DNA from: Phocaeicola plebeius
GTDB taxonomy: Bacteria; Bacteroidota; Bacteroidia; Bacteroidales; Bacteroidaceae
NCBI GenBank assembly: GCA_004558305.1
Contig: SFDG01000006.1
Span: forward strand, 1 to 46,874
Direction: 5' to 3'
Length of the DNA stretch: 46,874 nucleotides
The notes beneath the pieces were generated by a model. It had not been told where the DNA came from. It saw nothing but the letters and a program-made list of their open reading frames with translations, and did not search any database. The translations under genes and the position numbers were made by a program. Shown one piece after another: positions 7,633 through 15,067 of the stretch. Each line of letters opens with the position of its first letter. Within the stretch, counting starts at the first letter, position 1.

Positions 7633-8118
7633 ATGCCAAAAGCTTACAAAGTGACCAAACGTATGGTGCGGTTCGACAAGGAGAACCCCCATGAAGTGTA
7701 CAGTGTAGCCCCCGTGTGCTACGGAACCCTGACGACCGACGATGTGGCGCAGCAGATTGCCACCGAATCGTCCGCCACGCCCGGCGACGTGAAGAACGTG
7801 CTGGACCGTTATGCCTACTACGTGAAGGAGAACCTGAAGAAGGGCTATGCCATCCAGCTGCTCGGCTTCGGCGTGCTGAACATCCGCTTCCTGAAGGGCA
7901 GGGCAGTGACTTCTGCCGACAAGGCGAACGCCTCGCTCATCAAAGGACTGGTGCCAGGCTTCGTCCCCTCGTTCTCGATGGTGAACGGCTCGCGCAAGTA
8001 CGACCTGCTGCCGGACAAGATCCAGCTCGTGAAGTATACCGGCTCCCTGCCTGCCGACGACCCGTCGTCCACGGATCCGGACGACAGCGGAACGAGCATC
8101 CCCGACCCGTTGGGGTGA
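7633..8118 (+). CDS. HU-related histone-like DNA-binding protein
   Basis: 161-residue member of the Bacteroidales HU-related family. Residues about 1-125 correspond to an HU-like fold: a basic N-terminus (MPKAYKVTKRMVRF), a central helical pair (DDVAQQIATESSATPGDVKNVLDRYAYYV) and beta-arm-type segments (IQLLGFGVLNIRF). The tail (about 137-161) is acidic and Pro/Ser-rich (DDPSSTDPDDSG), an extension that canonical 90-residue HU lacks. It probably binds and bends DNA, perhaps the palindromic motifs in its own upstream region; the target is inferred. This family is regularly found between DUF4248 and smalltalk/amidase genes in Bacteroidales. Confidence 0.87.
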   Translation: MPKAYKVTKRMVRFDKENPHEVYSVAPVCYGTLTTDDVAQQIATESSATPGDVKNVLDRYAYYVKENLKKGYAIQLLGFGVLNIRFLKGRAVTSADKANASLIKGLVPGFVPSFSMVNGSRKYDLLPDKIQLVKYTGSLPADDPSSTDPDDSGTSIPDPLG

Positions 8119-8186
8119 CGGCAGCGGCGTGAGGATGTATCAAAACCAGCGCCTCCTATCTAATTGTCATTCTACCAATGACGAGA

Positions 8187-8264
8187 CTGTAGGGGCAGAC
8201 CTATGTGTCTGCCCGGAAACATCCACCTCGGCATCCGGGCGGACACACAGGTCCGCCCCTACAG
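8187..8264. repeat. 78-bp palindromic repeat, CTGTAGGGGCAGAC family, copy 2
   Basis: Nearly identical to 7219-7297. The preceding GTCATTCTACCAATGAC is the collapsed end of the MITE-like repeat, and the tail with TCGTTTCACACCCCGTGTGA follows. An A/T-rich block (8331-8362) with two AAATTTTAAATT repeats lies between this and the smalltalk start. Confidence 0.78.
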
Positions 8265-8370
8265 TGTCATCATCGAATCGTTTCACACCCCGTGTGACAG
8301 CCACTCAAAAAGACCAACAAAATGCCCAGCATTTTAAATTTTAAATTATAAATTTTAAATTCCAAAGAAC

Positions 8371-8478
8371 ATGAGCAAACTGACCTCCGACCAATGGCGT
8401 ACCATCATCAACGCCATCTGTACCATTGTGACGACCCTACTTGCAGGCTTCACCATGACCTCGTGCATCCTGCAATGA
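8371..8478 (+). CDS. Smalltalk protein, 35-residue membrane peptide
   Basis: A 35-codon gene starting MSKLTSDQWRTIINAICTIV and ending MTSCILQ before TGA. The sequence matches the Bacteroidales 'smalltalk' family in size, composition and position just before an amidase. After a polar N-terminus it has one hydrophobic segment (about 13-30, AICTIVTTLLAGF) with a cysteine near the end; GFTMTSC is a weak lipobox-like match. Its role is unknown. A single-span peptide directly in front of a peptidoglycan amidase is the arrangement of a holin with an endolysin, so membrane permeabilisation or amidase export is a hypothesis. The A/T-rich block ahead of it may carry its promoter. Confidence 0.85.
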   Translation: MSKLTSDQWRTIINAICTIVTTLLAGFTMTSCILQ

Positions 8479-8565
8479 CCCCAGGTAAGGGCCACAATGA
8501 CACAGGCAGAACAACAAAAAAAATCAGTGGTCATCTGTACCATCTGTGTTTATCTGTGGCCCATT

Positions 8566-8613
8566 AACCACCCACAGAACCACCCACAGAACCACCCACG
8601 AAACCATCCACGA
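8566..8613. repeat. Four tandem 12-bp repeats in the amidase leader
   Basis: Units AACCACCCACAG (twice), AACCACCCACGA and AACCATCCACGA run head to tail and end 9 bases before the amidase ATG. They occupy the ribosome-binding region, so copy number could alter translation. Confidence 0.8.
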
Positions 8614-8622
8614 AACGAGCCT

Positions 8623-9141
8623 ATGATAGACTATCAATTCCCGCTTGCCCTCAGCGACATCGTCGCCAACGAACGCCAGCTCCTGACCTCCTACGAGGAC
8701 GGACAGCTGATGCAAGGACCAGACAGCGTCCGCTTCCTCGTCCTCCACTGCTCCGCCACCCGCTGCGACCGCGACTACACCATCGCCCAACTGCAGCGCG
8801 ACCACCGCGCCCGCGGCTTCCGCACCGTGGGCTACCACTTCTACATCCGCAAGGACGGCACCCTGACGCAGCACCGCCGCCTGCTGGAAGTCGGCGCGCA
8901 TTGCCGACCCTACAACCGGTGCTCCTTAGGAATTTGCTATGAGGGAGGACTGGACCCTCAGGGCCGCCCTGCCGACACGCGCACCCCGGCCCAGCGCAAC
9001 CGCCTCCGCCAGCTCCTCGGGCTGCTGAAAGAGCTGTTCCCCCAGGCCCGCATCGTGGGTCACCGCGACCTGCCCGGCACCACCCCCAAGTCCTGCCCCT
9101 GCTTCGATGCGGCCGCCGAGGAAGCCAACGGGTGGCTGTAG
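8623..9141 (+). CDS. N-acetylmuramoyl-L-alanine amidase (amidase_2, T7 lysozyme-like)
   Basis: 172-residue zinc amidase that cleaves the bond between N-acetylmuramic acid and the L-alanine of the peptide stem. The zinc ligands His42 (LHCSATR), His147 (GHRDLPGTTPKS) and Cys158 (CPCFD) are all present, as are GYHFYIRKDG and the SLGICYEGG strand. I choose the ATG at 8623 (MIDYQFPLAL). The longer reading frame would translate the 12-bp repeats as HPQN/HPRN units, which is unlike the family. No signal peptide is seen, as in phage endolysins, so export would need help, perhaps from the upstream smalltalk peptide. It ends the VirE cassette. Confidence 0.9.
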   Translation: MIDYQFPLALSDIVANERQLLTSYEDGQLMQGPDSVRFLVLHCSATRCDRDYTIAQLQRDHRARGFRTVGYHFYIRKDGTLTQHRRLLEVGAHCRPYNRCSLGICYEGGLDPQGRPADTRTPAQRNRLRQLLGLLKELFPQARIVGHRDLPGTTPKSCPCFDAAAEEANGWL

Positions 9142-9181
9142 GCCATCTTTCCTCCCGAGGCGGCAAAAAAGGCATAGGGTG

Positions 9182-9215
9182 TTTGGCAGACTGCGGATTT
9201 TCCACTACTTTTGCA
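9182..9215 (+). promoter_or_regulatory. Promoter of the R-M operon, left copy of a 34-bp direct repeat
   Basis: TTTG at 9182-9185 and TACTTTTG at 9206-9213 are separated by 20 bases, a full Bacteroidetes promoter. The block TTTGGCAGACTGCGGA and what follows is repeated at 11917-11950 with 32 of 34 bases the same. Confidence 0.82.
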
Positions 9216-9246
9216 TCTGAATAAGGAACAAAAAATGATTTGAATA

Positions 9247-10218
9247 ATGAATACAAAAGCAAAACCATTCATCAAATGGGTTGGCGGTAAAGGCCAACTC
9301 ATCGAACAACTGGAAGCAAAACTTCCAGCTGACTTTGATCATTGGGAGAATGCGACATACATAGAGCCGTTTGTAGGCGGTGGGGCTATGCTGTTTTATA
9401 TGCTGCAGCAGCACCCGAATATCAAGCGAGCGGTCATCAACGACATCAATTCTGACCTGATTACTTGCTACAGAACCGTCCGCGACCACGTAGAAGAGTT
9501 GATTCCTGCCTTGCAGGATATACAGGCACACTATTACGCTTTGCAGGACATGGAAGCCAAGCACGAGATGTATATGGCTGTCCGCCAGCGTTACAACGAG
9601 AAGAATCTCGATCCGATAGAGAATACGGCGAAGTTCTTCTTCCTGAATCGTACGTGCTTCAATGGCCTGTATCGTGTGAATAGGAAAGGACTGTTCAATG
9701 TTCCTTGCGGAAAGTACATGCAGCCGCAGATTTGTGATAGGGATACACTTAGAGCAGACAGCGAATTGCTGAAAAGAGTGGAAATCCTGGAAGGTGATTT
9801 TGAAGACACCTTGCTTTATGCGCAGGGGAGATCTTTCTTCTATCTGGACCCTCCTTACCGTCCGCTGAGTGACACTTCCAATTTTAACGACTATGCAAAG
9901 GAAGCGTTCAATGACGAGTCGCAAGTCAGGCTCAAGGAGTTCTGCGACCGAGTGGTTGCAGATGGACATAGTTTTATGCTTAGCAATTCGGACTGTAAAG
10001 GGAAGAACGAAGCAGACAACTTCTTCGAAGTCTTGTATGCTGACTACTACATAGACCGGGTGATGGCTTCGCGTAATGTCAACGCCAATGGAGCAAGACG
10101 AGGGAAAATATCAGAACTGTTGGTCCATAGTTATCGCGACACAAAAGACTGGCTGCCTGCCAAGACAAACGAGCACAAGCCACCCCATGTGGCTATAAAT
10201 CAAAGGGCTTATGCGTAA
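9247..10218 (+). CDS. Dam-family DNA adenine-N6 methyltransferase (DpnM-like, GATC)
   Basis: 323-residue alpha-class adenine methyltransferase. The SAM-binding motif I is PFVGGGAML (41-49), with FIKWVGGKGQLI at the N-terminus, and the catalytic motif IV is DPPY (201-204), preceded by SFFYL. Similarity to M.DpnII/M.MboI-type enzymes and the adjacent DpnII-like nuclease indicate GATC as target. It modifies host DNA to protect it. It is the first gene of a three-gene operon and overlaps the nuclease gene by 8 bp. Base composition is clearly more A/T-rich than the cassette upstream, a sign of transfer. Confidence 0.93.
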   Translation: MNTKAKPFIKWVGGKGQLIEQLEAKLPADFDHWENATYIEPFVGGGAMLFYMLQQHPNIKRAVINDINSDLITCYRTVRDHVEELIPALQDIQAHYYALQDMEAKHEMYMAVRQRYNEKNLDPIENTAKFFFLNRTCFNGLYRVNRKGLFNVPCGKYMQPQICDRDTLRADSELLKRVEILEGDFEDTLLYAQGRSFFYLDPPYRPLSDTSNFNDYAKEAFNDESQVRLKEFCDRVVADGHSFMLSNSDCKGKNEADNFFEVLYADYYIDRVMASRNVNANGARRGKISELLVHSYRDTKDWLPAKTNEHKPPHVAINQRAYA

Positions 10219-11062
10219 GGATTTTGGCAAGTTCATGTCTCAGCTCAAAGAGACGAACCAAACGTTGGACTTCTTCTGTGACTTTGAAAAGATTTCACAG
10301 AACGTTGAAGACATAAAGTTGAGCCTATGTATGCTCAACAGCCTCATTGGTGCATCCGATTTGCGCAAAAGTGTAGAAACTATATGGAAGAGAGACAAGA
10401 GTGCTTTTTCGGTCCTGGACATTCTGATTGCCGTACGCACTCGTGACAACAAGAAGATTCTTGATGCTGCAGGCAACTGCGTCCCGCTTGAAAGCCTGTT
10501 CCATTCTGTTGATTCCGTCATGACCTTCCTCACGGATACAGGACTTGGCGCTGTTCTTCAAAACCAGTCGGTAAAGAACCTTGTGGATTATGTCTTTGGC
10601 ATCGAAACAGGTCTGGATACGAATGCAAGAAAGAACAGAAGCGGACATTTGATGGAGAAGACGGTAGCCGACATTTTCACCCATGCCGGCATACCCTTCA
10701 GACAGGAAGTATATTCAAGTGAATGGCCTGCCATTACAGAAGTGTTGGGAGATGACGAAAAACGTTTTGACTTCGTGGTTGAAACTGCCTCGAAGGTCTA
10801 TCTGATAGAAGTCAACTTCTATAGTAGTGGTGGCTCCAAACTGAATGAGGTGGCCCGCTCTTATTCTGATATTGCACCGAAGATAAATTCTGTGGATGGC
10901 TTTGAGTTTGTCTGGATTACTGATGGTATCGGTTGGAAGTCTGCAAAGAACAAATTGCAAGAGGCGTATGGAATCATACCCAGTGTGTATAATCTCATGT
11001 CTATTCATGAATTTATGGACAGTCAAATCAATAGCGCTACTAATGATACAAGCATATTATAA
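10211..11062 (+). CDS. Type II restriction endonuclease, DpnII/MboI family (GATC)
   Basis: 283-residue endonuclease of the DpnII family, which cuts unmethylated GATC. Diagnostic blocks are GLDTNARKNRSGHLMEK (134-150), KRFDFVV (Asp187), YLIEVNFYSSGGSKLNE (Glu200) and FEFVWITDGIGW. Asp187 and Glu200 fit a PD-(D/E)xK-type centre with Asn in place of the lysine region (EVN), as in this family. Length is close to DpnII. It starts inside the end of the upstream methylase gene, and its last 20 bases overlap the second methylase, so translation is coupled. No frameshift or missing motif is seen; the system should be active. Confidence 0.93.
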   Translation: MRKDFGKFMSQLKETNQTLDFFCDFEKISQNVEDIKLSLCMLNSLIGASDLRKSVETIWKRDKSAFSVLDILIAVRTRDNKKILDAAGNCVPLESLFHSVDSVMTFLTDTGLGAVLQNQSVKNLVDYVFGIETGLDTNARKNRSGHLMEKTVADIFTHAGIPFRQEVYSSEWPAITEVLGDDEKRFDFVVETASKVYLIEVNFYSSGGSKLNEVARSYSDIAPKINSVDGFEFVWITDGIGWKSAKNKLQEAYGIIPSVYNLMSIHEFMDSQINSATNDTSIL

Positions 11063-11915
11063 ATCCCCTTACAATGATTTCATCCTTGCGCATGGTGATT
11101 GCTTCAAACTGCTGGGTGAATTTGACTTCAAGTTCGACATGATATTTGCCGACCCTCCCTACTTTCTCTCCAACGGTGGAATATCGTTGCAGAGCGGCAA
11201 GGTGGTGTGTGTGGATAAGGGCGACTGGGACAAGGGTAAGTCGCAAGAAGAGATGATGGTGTTCAATCTGGAATGGCTGCGTCTGTGCCGTGACAAGCTG
11301 AAAGACAACGGCACGATTTGGATAAGCGGCACCTATCACAACATCTTTTCCGTGGCGAATTGTCTTACCTATCTTGGCTATAAAATTCTCAATGTCATCA
11401 CTTGGGAGAAGACCAATCCACCTGTCAACATATCCTGTCGATACTTTAAATACGCTACAGAGTTTGTCATCTGGGCAAGGAAGATGCAGAAAGTACCCCA
11501 TAAGTTCAATTACGACGTGATGAAGAGCCTGAACGACGGCAAGCAAATGACCGATGTGTGGCGTATGCCAGCCATTGGGCGTTGGGAAAAGACCTGCGGC
11601 AAACATCCTACACAAAAGCCTTTGCGTTTGCTTGTCCGGATGATTCTTGCATCGACCGACCCGGGCGACTGGATTCTTGATCCATTCAGTGGCAGTTCCA
11701 CGACGGGCATAGCAGCCAACCTCTGTGGACGGAGATTTGCGGGATTGGAGCTGGAGGAAGCATTCTGTAAGTTGAGCAAGGCGAGACGTGAGGAAATGGA
11801 GCATCATGAAAGTTATGACTGCCTGATAAGTCATATTGAAGATTTGTGTAAATTACAAGACTGCTCCATGATAGTGAGAGAAGATATGAGAGGATATATA
11901 AAGACTCCCTTTTAA
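11043..11915 (+). CDS. Second DNA adenine methyltransferase of the R-M unit (DpnA-like, beta class)
   Basis: 290-residue methyltransferase of the N6_N4 (beta) class. The catalytic DPPY (37-40, followed by FLSNGG) comes first and the SAM-binding DPFSGSSTTGIAA (213-225) near the C-terminus, the order expected for the class. TNPPVN and KHPTQKP are typical as well. DpnA of the pneumococcal DpnII system also methylates single-stranded DNA, which protects unmodified incoming DNA; that function is inferred here. I start at the ATG at 11043, because the frame open from 10896 lies inside the nuclease gene and lacks family similarity. The gene order methylase-nuclease-methylase differs from the pneumococcal order. 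The stop codon lies two bases from the right direct repeat. Confidence 0.9.
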   Translation: MIQAYYKSPYNDFILAHGDCFKLLGEFDFKFDMIFADPPYFLSNGGISLQSGKVVCVDKGDWDKGKSQEEMMVFNLEWLRLCRDKLKDNGTIWISGTYHNIFSVANCLTYLGYKILNVITWEKTNPPVNISCRYFKYATEFVIWARKMQKVPHKFNYDVMKSLNDGKQMTDVWRMPAIGRWEKTCGKHPTQKPLRLLVRMILASTDPGDWILDPFSGSSTTGIAANLCGRRFAGLELEEAFCKLSKARREEMEHHESYDCLISHIEDLCKLQDCSMIVREDMRGYIKTPF

Positions 11916-11916
11916 A

Positions 11917-11950
11917 TTTGGCAGACTGCGGAATTTCCATTACTTTTGCA
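11917..11950 (+). promoter_or_regulatory. Promoter of the downstream lipoprotein, right copy of a 34-bp direct repeat
   Basis: TTTG at 11917-11920 and TACTTTTG at 11941-11948, 20 bases apart. It differs from 9182-9215 at two positions only. Together they bound the R-M genes. Confidence 0.82.
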
Positions 11951-12015
11951 GCGACATCAGAAACACAGTGACTGCATTTCAATTCAATAATACATTAATT
12001 TAATTAACACGAAAG

Positions 12016-12939
12016 ATGAAAAAAGTTTATTCAATGATGTGGATGGCCATGATGGCCGCATTCACAATGATGCTGCCGGCTTGCTCCGACGATGACGACG
12101 AACAGATGAACACGGAAGAGATTGTCAGGAACCTGGCAGACGGCATGTGGTACAACGCCGATGCCGATGGCCTTGACGCCATTGCCTTCGGCAACGACAA
12201 GACGGTCAATTACATTAAGGTGACTCCCCTCGACAAGATGGTCAGGAAGGGCACCTACGAGGTGACGGCCAGCAACCAGCTGACGGCTACCGTGGACGGG
12301 GAACATTACACCTCGGACTACCGGCTGAACGGTGACGAACTGACGACCACCAACGGGGGAGTGACAACCAAATACCGCCGCACGCAGGTGGACAAGAACC
12401 TCACAGTGGCCAACAAAAGCTATAAGGCGGTCGATAATGTCTATTCCTTCGTCAAGTTCAACGATGGCAAGACCAAAGTGTCACTGCCCGACAACCTTCA
12501 GGTGGGCGACACGAAAGAGCTGAATCTCATACAGATGTTATCACAACTCACAGGGCTTTTCAACCAGTGCTTTAGTGACATTTCCTTTACGGAAGACAAA
12601 ATAATGCTGCCGACTGTCCAGGTGGATGGCACATCCTATAGAGAATACACCCTTACTAAGGGTACTTATGCCGGTTATGACACCAACGTTCTCTCTATCA
12701 GCCTCGGCTTTTTCGGTCTGCCTTATCAGCTCAACTTGTTCGCTTATGCATCCCCTGACTACTTGTGTCTGGTGGCCCATAAAGAAATGCTGATAACGGG
12801 GATAGCCAATCTGTATTGCAACAATGCCGGCGTAAAGTATGGAAAAACATTCACTGAAGCCGACGTGAAGCAGCTGGAGTCGCTGATTGCTGGCTGCATC
12901 GAAGAGTTCATGAACGTATTACTGTTTGCTGAGCATTAA
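12016..12939 (+). CDS. Surface-type lipoprotein of unknown function
   Basis: 307-residue protein with a lipoprotein signal (MMAAFTMMLPAC) and CSDDDDE after it, which matches the acidic export signal that sends Bacteroidetes lipoproteins to the cell surface. The mature part begins with a helix (NTEEIVRNLADGMWYNAD) and then a beta-rich region resembling lipocalin-like repeats (TYEVTASNQLTATVDGEHYT). A second half has another beta-rich block and a C-terminal helix. I do not recognise a family. It probably owned the promoter that the R-M unit now shares, if the direct repeats reflect an insertion. Confidence 0.75.
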   Translation: MKKVYSMMWMAMMAAFTMMLPACSDDDDEQMNTEEIVRNLADGMWYNADADGLDAIAFGNDKTVNYIKVTPLDKMVRKGTYEVTASNQLTATVDGEHYTSDYRLNGDELTTTNGGVTTKYRRTQVDKNLTVANKSYKAVDNVYSFVKFNDGKTKVSLPDNLQVGDTKELNLIQMLSQLTGLFNQCFSDISFTEDKIMLPTVQVDGTSYREYTLTKGTYAGYDTNVLSISLGFFGLPYQLNLFAYASPDYLCLVAHKEMLITGIANLYCNNAGVKYGKTFTEADVKQLESLIAGCIEEFMNVLLFAEH

Positions 12940-12966
12940 CTCTCCCTCCGCTCGGGGGCGGTGCGG

Positions 12967-13195
12967 ATCGACTTCGTCGGACGTCGTTTCTTCGCTACGC
13001 TACCCATGACACTGTAGGGGCAGACCTATGTGTCTGCCCGGAACCATCCACTTCGGTATTCCGGGCAGACACGCAGGTCTGCCCCTACAGCATCATCATC
13101 GAATGGTTTCCATTTGTCATGTCATCCTGAGCAAAGCGAAGGATCCGTAAGCGCAAAGTGGGTGCATTCAGATGCTTCACTCTGTTCAGCATGAC
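12967..13195. repeat. Composite repeat block: partial MITE arm, 79-bp palindrome copy 3, MITE copy 2
   Basis: The 329-bp spacer 12940-13268 holds no gene. From left to right: a diverged arm (CGACTTCGTCGGACGTCGTT, 12969 on), the CTGTAGGGGCAGAC palindrome (13012-13090), a short form of its tail, and a MITE-like element (13121-13195, GTCATCCTGAGCAAAGCGAA to TTCAGCATGAC). The order of modules differs from the block at 7134-7350. Confidence 0.72.
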
Positions 13196-13268
13196 AAAAT
13201 GATAGGTCTTCCAAAGTTTTCGGACAGTCTCCTCCGGATATCATCTTTCCTGCTGAGTACGAGGCCGC

Positions 13269-14723
13269 TCAGTAGGCAATCTCCAGACTGTTGTCGGCCG
13301 AGGGGGAGTCGACATAGAATCCGGCGTACAGGCGTTCTGCCATCTGGAACAACTGCACCGTTTTCTCATAGCCTTCTACCTTCGAAAAGGCCTCCACATA
13401 GCTTTGCAAGACTTCACACACTGCCGGTGTGTGCGGTTCCTGCTGTTCGTCCCCTTTTCGGGCAATCATGAAGGCACTGGTCATCGCATCGACAAAGGAG
13501 TATCCCTCTACGATGGGAAGCTGTGTGAATCCCTTTAGAACGTTTTCAATTCTTTCTTCTGTAAGTCCTTGCGACTGAACGAATTGAGTAAGAAGGGCTA
13601 TGAAGTAATAATGGGTCCCTTCGCTACAGGTTTTCTCCAGCACAGCGGAGACATCCACCCCACCGGGCAGCTGGCTGACGACGGAGGACGAGATCTGCAG
13701 GGTGCGGGTCTCGGGATGAACGTCCAGGTAACGGAGCGGGGCCAGCGAGACGATGCTGCCCGTCTGTATGTCGTAGAAAGGTGCTCCCTGCACATCCACG
13801 CTGGCGATGTCCTGCATATGCTGGTGGCCGGTCAGCACGATGTGCATCCCCGCTGCCGCCAAGGCTTCGCGGGCCTCGACGTAGTTGTCGGCCAGGTACT
13901 CGGGCAGCCACACGGACTGAATGCCCGGGATGTGCTCCACCAGCCCGTGGTGCAGCACCCCGACGGGTACTCTTCCGGCTTTCAGGGCCTCGGCACACTG
14001 CGCTTTCGCCCACTCCAGCGTGGATGCCTTCAAGGTGCCCTTGGTCTCCTGACGGGGAGCCGTCTTGGAATCGTTGTAGATGTTGGAGTCCATCAGAATG
14101 AGGCGGATGTCCTTCCCCAGGTCTGCGCTATACGACAGTCCGCCTGCTTCCTGCGAGAGGGCATGGTCGTACCCGTAGTCGTGATAGATGCGCAGGAAAT
14201 CCGCCGAAGTGGCGGTCTCGATGGGGAACTCCCCTTCGGGGGTGAATGTCTTGGCCGCCGCATTGGACAGGTCGTGGTTGCCGTTGATGACGAAAACCTG
14301 CGCACCCGCTTCCTCCATGGCCTTGAAACAGGCGGCGGCGAACTCGTGGTTGATGACCTCGCCGTCCTTGGTCAGGTCGCCGGGCACTACCACGTAGCGC
14401 ACCTGCTGCTCTTTCACCCTGCGGGCCAGCTCCTCCATGATGGCGGCGCAGTAGGTATAGTTCTTGTCTTCTATCGCCAGCCTTTTTTCCCAGGCTTCCC
14501 CTTCATGGCCGATCCGGTCCATGTCGAAGAGGTGGAGGTCGGAGATGACCATCACCCGATAGGGTCCGTCGTCCTCCTGCTGTCCGGACCCGTGCGGGTC
14601 GTCGCTACAGGCGGGTGTCCCTGCCAGCAGTCCCATCAGGCAGACGGCACCGCCCATTCGTTTGCTCCATCGTTGCCACCGGCTTTCTCCGCCGGCTCTC
14701 TCTTGTTGGTTTTCTGCGTTCAT
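13269..14723 (-). CDS. Secreted metallophosphoesterase, probable lipoprotein
   Basis: 484-residue calcineurin-like phosphoesterase. The five metal-site blocks are SDLHL (61-65), PGDLTKDGE (114-122), NGNHD (147-151), LHHG and GHQH, so a dinuclear metal centre should form. The N-terminus has a hydrophobic segment and TPACSDD, a weak lipobox with the acidic residues typical of surface lipoproteins. The C-terminal third (about 340-484) is helical and not part of the catalytic fold. The natural substrate (nucleotide, phosphodiester or phospholipid) is not evident. It has its own promoter at 14768-14775 on the minus strand and stands alone. Confidence 0.87.
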   Translation of the reverse strand: MNAENQQERAGGESRWQRWSKRMGGAVCLMGLLAGTPACSDDPHGSGQQEDDGPYRVMVISDLHLFDMDRIGHEGEAWEKRLAIEDKNYTYCAAIMEELARRVKEQQVRYVVVPGDLTKDGEVINHEFAAACFKAMEEAGAQVFVINGNHDLSNAAAKTFTPEGEFPIETATSADFLRIYHDYGYDHALSQEAGGLSYSADLGKDIRLILMDSNIYNDSKTAPRQETKGTLKASTLEWAKAQCAEALKAGRVPVGVLHHGLVEHIPGIQSVWLPEYLADNYVEAREALAAAGMHIVLTGHQHMQDIASVDVQGAPFYDIQTGSIVSLAPLRYLDVHPETRTLQISSSVVSQLPGGVDVSAVLEKTCSEGTHYYFIALLTQFVQSQGLTEERIENVLKGFTQLPIVEGYSFVDAMTSAFMIARKGDEQQEPHTPAVCEVLQSYVEAFSKVEGYEKTVQLFQMAERLYAGFYVDSPSADNSLEIAY

Positions 14724-14767
14724 ATTGCTTACTTGATTTTAGATGATAAATGTTGTGTATGTCCCTG

Positions 14768-14775
14768 CAAAAATA
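14768..14775 (-). promoter_or_regulatory. Probable -7 box for the metallophosphoesterase gene
   Basis: TATTTTTG on the minus strand, 45 bases before the ATG; the -33 region has TTTC rather than TTTG. The rest of the 344-bp spacer to tilS (14776-15067) holds only a diverged MITE arm at 14889-14941 (CGTTCAGCATGACA at its right end). Confidence 0.55.
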
Positions 14776-15067
14776 GTGTTTTTATTTGAAACATGCGGCT
14801 GTCCTCCGCAGAAAACTGAACGCTGTGAAGCAACAGCGTCCGGCGGCCTGGAGGGGAAAGCTCATCTGAATACATCCACTAATGCTTTACAGATTGACTT
14901 CGTCGAACGTTGTTTCTTCACTACGTTCAGCATGACAAGCAAAATGACAGTCGTCTTGAATTCTGATACACCCTCCTACAGTTTTCGTCATGGGTAATCT
15001 TTCGAAGTTACCAGTTGTATGCAACAAAGCAGTTTTTCACATAACAAAGCATAAATAGATGATCAAT

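Noticed and set aside
10896..11042. Longer start for the second methylase
   Set aside because: These 49 codons lie wholly within the nuclease gene in another frame and do not resemble the family; the ATG at 11043 gives a normal N-terminus.
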